9,404 bases of DNA from the NCBI GenBank assembly GCA_945869355.1, contig CAMBPA010000031.1, positions 1 through 9,404 on the forward strand. The letters run 5' to 3'. The DNA is from Bordetella parapertussis. GTDB lineage: Bacteria > Pseudomonadota > Gammaproteobacteria > Burkholderiales > Burkholderiaceae_B. Shown here one piece after another: positions 6,008-9,404 of this stretch (its first letter is position 1; the number at the start of each line of letters is the position of its first letter). Position numbers and translations under genes: made by a program. The notes below the pieces were generated by a model, which was not told where the DNA came from, searched no databases, and was given only the letters and a program-made list of their open reading frames with translations.

Positions 6008-8035
6008 TTATTGAACTTTGGAAGGTAGCCAGGCGATCAGCTCAGGGAAGATAAACATAATCGCGACAAAAATCAGGATGATGCCGACGAACGGTAATGC
6101 GCCTGCAGAAATTTCTTTGAGCGACACGCTGCCACTGACACCACGTAATACAAAGAGCACCATACCAACAGGCGGCGTAATCAAACCCACCTCAACCATG
6201 GTGACTAGATAAATACCAAACCAAATCGGATCCAGACCAAGCGCCATCACCACAGGATAGGTTACAGGCAAGGTCATCAGGATCATCGAGATCGATTCGA
6301 CGAACATGCCGAGAATCACGTAGATCAAAGAGATCAGCGCAATCACCATCCAAGGCGACACATTTGCCTCTTTGATCGATTCGACCAAGGTCCTGGGTAC
6401 TTTCAAATAATCAAAAACCCAACTGAGAATCGCTGCACCGACCACGATCAACATGATGAAGGCCGTGACGCTCGCGGTTTCAACTGCCGTCTCGTAAAGC
6501 ATCTTCCAAGTAAAGCGGCGGTACAAAATACACAAGACCGCAGCCATTGCAGCGCCCAAGGCACCTGCTTCGGTTGGTGTCGCAATGCCTGCATAGAGCG
6601 AACCCAGTACGGCTCCGATCACAGTCAAAAACGGCACGATGTTGCCGATCGAGGCGAACTTTTCTTGATAAGAATAGGCTCGACCCGGAGGAGCAGAACC
6701 GGGGATCGACTTTGACCAGATGTAAGCCGTCACCATGAACATGACAGCCAACAATAAACCAGGAACGATTCCTGCGATGAACAATACGTTGACGGGTGCG
6801 CCGACCGCACTGCCGTAAATCACCATCGGTATGCTAGGCGGAATCATGATGCCCAGCGTTGCACCGGCCGCGGTCACCCCGTACGTTAATTTGGGACTAT
6901 AGCCACGCTTGATCATGTCGGGGCAGGCGACCCGCCCGAGCGTCGCCGCTGTGGCAACACTTGAACCAGAGACCGCAGCAAAAATTGCCGAAGCTCCCAC
7001 ACTGGCGTGGGCCAAGCCTCCTGGCGTGCGGCCAAACCAACGTACCAAGGAGTCAAACATGCGGCCCGTCACTCCGCTTTGCATCAGCAAGGTGCTCATC
7101 AATACAAACATCGGCACTGCTGTGAGTGTGAACGAATTCACACTACTCCAAGCCCTCTCTGCGATCGTCAGCAATTGTGGCTTAGGTAGCAATACATAAA
7201 GACCAATGACACCCACGACGCCCAACGCAATCGCAATACGCACACCCGCAAGCATCAGCCCCAGGATCGCTAGGGCAAGTAAGCCACCGATCGCCAAAAT
7301 AGGTAATGTACGCGCGAACCAAAACAAGAGTGCCAGGCCACCAATCGTCGCCGCAACCGCAAAGGCAATCCGCACACCGCTCACGGCTGCAATCAGCAGT
7401 ATCGTGACGAGGCAAATGAGAAGCGTGCCCCAGTCAAGTCGAGTCCCTTGAATCATGACGAGTTGTCGACCAAAGAACCATAAGCCAACGACTAAGGCCG
7501 TTAACAAGAGTACGACGATCCAAGACCGTAGGGCGGTATGCGCTGCACGCACACCAAGGTTTTCTCCGAGCAAGGAAAATCCGAACAGCACAAACCCAAT
7601 CAAAATCGGGGTCTCCGGTATCCACTGGGGCGTGGACAACAATCCCCAATCGCGCGTGCCGTTTACATACTCGCCATAAACAAAAATTCCCGTTTGCCAA
7701 CAACAAAAAAAGACAAAGAACAAAGCGATCCAATTTGCATACGCCAGAAAATCTTTCTGCCGCTTTTCGCTCAGTCGATCGACAACCAGCTCCACATAGA
7801 TATGGGCACGCGCTTGCTGCGCTGCAGCGAGCCCCAAAAAGGACACGGCAACCAGCATATAGGTGGCGATCTCGGTCACCCAAGTTGTGGGTTCGTTCAT
7901 CACATAGCGCGCAAACACTTCCCAGCAAATGATGCCGGCAATGCCCAGTAGCCCCAGACCGCTAACCATCGCAGAAAATTTGCCTGCGTGATCGGCAAAT
8001 GCGGCAAGAACCGGCCGGCTCGTCTCAGAATGCAT
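6008..8035 (-). CDS. TRAP transporter fused permease (DctQ-DctM)
   Basis: This inner-membrane part of a tripartite ATP-independent periplasmic transporter moves an organic acid-type substrate using an ion gradient. The 675 residues join the small subunit (DctQ, about 1-160, four helices, with FARYV and TTWVTEIATY) to the large subunit (DctM). DctM hallmarks are SGSSVATAATLG (356-367), MIPPSIPMVIYG (397-408), TPTEAGALGA (487-496) and VEVGLITPPVGM (614-625). The fused form is known, for example in the Haemophilus sialic acid transporter (about 616 residues). The extra length here lies between the domains. Residues about 204-241 (SGVRIAFAV) resemble about 248-283 (AGVRIAIAL), as if the first helix pair of DctM were doubled. 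The ATG has the strong ribosome site GAGGGG upstream. The gene diverges from the binding-protein gene and is followed by the dehydrogenase gene. Confidence 0.95.
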   Translation of the reverse strand: MHSETSRPVLAAFADHAGKFSAMVSGLGLLGIAGIICWEVFARYVMNEPTTWVTEIATYMLVAVSFLGLAAAQQARAHIYVELVVDRLSEKRQKDFLAYANWIALFFVFFCCWQTGIFVYGEYVNGTRDWGLLSTPQWIPETPILIGFVLFGFSLLGENLGVRAAHTALRSWIVVLLLTALVVGLWFFGRQLVMIQGTRLDWGTLLICLVTILLIAAVSGVRIAFAVAATIGGLALLFWFARTLPILAIGGLLALAILGLMLAGVRIAIALGVVGVIGLYVLLPKPQLLTIAERAWSSVNSFTLTAVPMFVLMSTLLMQSGVTGRMFDSLVRWFGRTPGGLAHASVGASAIFAAVSGSSVATAATLGRVACPDMIKRGYSPKLTYGVTAAGATLGIMIPPSIPMVIYGSAVGAPVNVLFIAGIVPGLLLAVMFMVTAYIWSKSIPGSAPPGRAYSYQEKFASIGNIVPFLTVIGAVLGSLYAGIATPTEAGALGAAMAAVLCILYRRFTWKMLYETAVETASVTAFIMLIVVGAAILSWVFDYLKVPRTLVESIKEANVSPWMVIALISLIYVILGMFVESISMILMTLPVTYPVVMALGLDPIWFGIYLVTMVEVGLITPPVGMVLFVLRGVSGSVSLKEISAGALPFVGIILIFVAIMFIFPELIAWLPSKVQ

Positions 8036-8079
8036 ATCTACCCCTCAAATATCTTTGTGTCCGTCAAACCTCTTGTTGG

Positions 8080-8108
8080 ATCTGATCGTTTGTGGTGAAC
8101 TGAATCAA
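8080..8108 (-). promoter_or_regulatory. Candidate sigma-70 promoter for permease-dehydrogenase operon
   Basis: On the minus strand, TTGATT (8103-8108) and TCAGAT (8080-8085) are 17 bases apart. Each matches its consensus at four of six positions. The -10 element ends 44 bases before the permease ATG. Spacing and position are right, but the hexamers are weak. Confidence 0.3.
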
Positions 8109-8134
8109 CATAACAATAATTCCATTCAACACCC

Positions 8135-8140
8135 TAGGAG
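8135..8140 (+). promoter_or_regulatory. Ribosome binding site TAGGAG fixing the binding-protein start
   Basis: TAGGAG ends seven bases before the ATG at 8148. It supports that ATG over the in-frame GTG at 8055, because the residues after 8148 make a clean signal peptide. Confidence 0.85.
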
Positions 8141-8147
8141 ACTCTTC

Positions 8148-9158
8148 ATGCAAGTGAAAAATATATTTAAAAAGTCAGCCTTAGCTTTGCTGCTGCTGTG
8201 CGGCGCAGCGCAAGCGCAAAACTTCGAGTTCAATTTGGCGGTTATTCCCGCTCCGACTGATCCATACACGGTTGTCGTGCAAACCATCCCAGCACGTATC
8301 GCGAAAGCGACCGATGGCCGCGTCAAAATCAACATCAGTGACTCGTTGGTACCTGGCACACAAATCGTGTCGGCTGTACGAGAAGGCCGTGTAGAAATGT
8401 CAGCCGGCTTGCACAGCTACCTGACGGCTGAAGAGCCACGCTTTGGAATTTTTAACCTGCCAGGCCTGATCGAAGGCATGGACGACTACAAAAAAGTTGG
8501 CGAGGCGTTCTGGTTTGCCGACACCCAAAAGATCTGGAAAGATCGCTACAAGTCTATTGTGTTGGCCGAAGGCGCCTGGTGTACACAAGCACTGTTCTCA
8601 AAGACACCTATCCACACATTAGAAGATTTTCGTAACAAGCGCTTGCGTGTCCACAACCCACAGACCGCTGTATTGATGAATGCGCTTGGTGCAAAGCCTG
8701 TTCCACTGGCTCTGCCAGAAGTCATGCCTTCGCTTGAGCGCGGCGTGATCGACGGTTTGTTCACTTCATCCTGCTACGGTAACGGCCAAGAATACTGGCG
8801 CGTCGCCAAGAACGTGCAGAACTGGAGCTTGGGCCCGATCAACGGCTGGGCTGTGCTAATTAACGAAGATGTATGGAACAAGTTGCCCGCTGACCTGCAA
8901 GCGAAAATGAAAGCTGAAATGTTGCTGGTGCAAAAAGAGGCGCTAGAAACACAAAGCAAGTTCACGCAAGCGGCCTACGACAACATGAAGAAGAATGGCG
9001 CAATCTTGTGGGAAGCGCCACCTGCGGAGCGCGCACGCTTGTTTGACCAGAAGTTTGTGAAGCCCACGTATGACGCGTGGCTTGCACGAGCCAAAGAAGT
9101 TGGCTTTGATGGCAACGCTTTCTTGGCACGCGTGAAGTCGACGCTGGGACGCAACTAA
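8148..9158 (+). CDS. dctP: TRAP transporter periplasmic substrate-binding protein (DctP family)
   Basis: This periplasmic protein binds the substrate and delivers it to the fused permease coded divergently next to it. The product has 336 residues. A signal peptide is clear: positive charges at Lys4, Lys8 and Lys9, a leucine-rich core at 11-18, and a likely cut after AQA at residue 23. The mature part shows DctP-family features: KATDGRVKINI (53-63), VREGRVEM (78-84), and KRLRVHNPQ (164-172), where Arg167 is at the place of the arginine that usually holds a substrate carboxylate. ALGAKPVPL and EVMPSLERGVIDG (191-203) follow. These suggest a carboxylic acid ligand but do not identify it. It is followed by a strong terminator, so it forms a single-gene transcript. 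Binding-protein genes usually lie in the same operon as their permease; here they are split and divergent, so shared control from the 112-base gap is likely. Confidence 0.94.
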   Translation: MQVKNIFKKSALALLLLCGAAQAQNFEFNLAVIPAPTDPYTVVVQTIPARIAKATDGRVKINISDSLVPGTQIVSAVREGRVEMSAGLHSYLTAEEPRFGIFNLPGLIEGMDDYKKVGEAFWFADTQKIWKDRYKSIVLAEGAWCTQALFSKTPIHTLEDFRNKRLRVHNPQTAVLMNALGAKPVPLALPEVMPSLERGVIDGLFTSSCYGNGQEYWRVAKNVQNWSLGPINGWAVLINEDVWNKLPADLQAKMKAEMLLVQKEALETQSKFTQAAYDNMKKNGAILWEAPPAERARLFDQKFVKPTYDAWLARAKEVGFDGNAFLARVKSTLGRN

Positions 9159-9178
9159 GACCTTAGCAGCGCAGACAT

Positions 9179-9213
9179 AAAAAGCCGCGCGGCATACCCC
9201 GCGCGGCTTTTTT
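9179..9213. terminator. Strong bidirectional intrinsic terminator
   Basis: The arms 9179-9192 and 9199-9212 pair over 14 positions around the loop CATACC. The core is GCCGCGCGG / CCGCGCGGC, with five A-T pairs at the base. The right side is a run of six T and the left side a run of A, so it can end the binding-protein transcript on the plus strand and the amidase transcript on the minus strand. It sits 20 bases after the binding-protein stop. Confidence 0.92.
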
Positions 9214-9223
9214 GTTTACTAAC

Positions 9224-9244
9224 CTAAGCAAAAAACACGCTTAG
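9224..9244. repeat. Short inverted repeat downstream of the amidase gene
   Basis: CTAAGC (9224-9229) and GCTTAG (9239-9244) are perfect arms around a nine-base A-rich loop. It lies between the amidase stop and the larger terminator. The stem is short and may be incidental. Confidence 0.3.
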
Positions 9245-9253
9245 TGATCGAAC

Positions 9254-9404
9254 TTAGAGCCCTAGCGCTGACAGGTTCGGGCGCTTCAAGTGCCAATCGG
9301 TTGCGTTCTGGAAAGCAATCCCAATACGCACCATCGTTGCATCATCAAACGGCTTGCCTAACAACTGCATCCCGAGCGGCATACCGTTGTCTGCAAACCC
9401 TGCC
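9254..9404 (-). CDS. Amidase signature family enzyme, C-terminal end only
   Basis: The minus strand is open from the right edge to a TAA at 9254-9256, giving the last 49 residues of a protein whose start lies outside the window. The visible GFADNGMPLGMQLLGKPFDD and the following IAFQNATDWHLKRP match the end of amidase-signature proteins (GatA-like and other amidases), which usually read G-x-PLGLQL-x-G-x-PF-D-E, then A-x-x-x-E-x-x-T-x-WH and a Pro near the end. The Ser-Ser-Lys catalytic region is not in view, so activity and substrate cannot be judged. A true GatA seems less likely than a catabolic amidase beside a TRAP locus, but the fragment cannot decide this. It is convergent with the binding-protein gene across the shared terminator. 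Confidence 0.8.
   Translation of the reverse strand, partial: AGFADNGMPLGMQLLGKPFDDATMVRIGIAFQNATDWHLKRPNLSALGL

Larger units (their letters stand above)
8036..8147. promoter_or_regulatory. Divergent regulatory region between permease and binding-protein genes
   Basis: These 112 bases hold both start regions. The reverse complement of 8041-8046 gives GAGGGG, the ribosome site of the permease gene. For the plus strand, AATAAT at 8115-8120 is a possible -10 element with only a poor -35 (TTGTGG, 8090-8095, spacing 19). GATC occurs twice as GATCTGATC at 8079-8087. I see no clear palindrome that would name a regulator family, and no regulator gene is in the window. Confidence 0.5.

Noticed and set aside
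7434..7928. Minus-strand Cys/Arg-rich frame inside the permease gene
   Set aside because: It is a shifted reading of the fused permease, whose own frame has clear TRAP motifs throughout.
8055..8147. A 31-residue N-terminal extension of the TRAP binding protein from a GTG start
   Set aside because: It has no ribosome site, it would bury the signal peptide, and TAGGAG lies correctly before the ATG at 8148.

Overview
The window looks like a piece of a betaproteobacterial chromosome, most likely Burkholderiales. The evidence is the minus-strand series FmdB-type zinc ribbon - DUF502 membrane protein - aspS - endonuclease/exonuclease/phosphatase (EEP) protein, next to a ClsB-type cardiolipin synthase. 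I recognise this neighbourhood from that order; I have not searched for it. GC content is moderate by eye. Almost every base is coding, no stretch above 300 bases lacks a gene, and I see no tRNA, rRNA, CRISPR array or insertion sequence.

Left part (1-4985), housekeeping. A clsB-like gene on the plus strand is cut by the left edge and meets the minus-strand EEP gene tail to tail, 13 bases apart. Reading leftward on the minus strand come the FmdB-like gene, the DUF502 gene, aspS and the EEP gene, separated by 20, 68 and 41 bases. They are probably one transcript, though aspS may also have its own promoter. The genes cover membrane lipid synthesis, tRNA charging and two poorly characterised proteins.

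Right part (5066-9404), accessory and catabolic. A TRAP uptake locus is split around a 112-base divergent region. The periplasmic binding protein gene runs right and ends in a strong bidirectional terminator. The fused DctQM permease gene runs left and is followed after 15 bases by a beta-hydroxyacid dehydrogenase gene of the 3-hydroxyisobutyrate / tartronate-semialdehyde reductase family. At the right edge is the C-terminal end of an amidase-signature enzyme on the minus strand. The likely reading is import of a small organic acid across the inner membrane by a sodium- or proton-driven TRAP system, followed by NAD(P)-dependent redox chemistry. The substrate cannot be read from the sequence.

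I did not find a clear undescribed system. The points most worth a second look are a one-residue contraction in the second HKD motif of the cardiolipin synthase, residues in AspRS that match a non-discriminating enzyme, a 12-bp degenerate tandem repeat coding the serine-rich tail of the FmdB-like protein, an apparent duplication of a helix pair in the fused TRAP permease, and a long insertion in the EEP protein.
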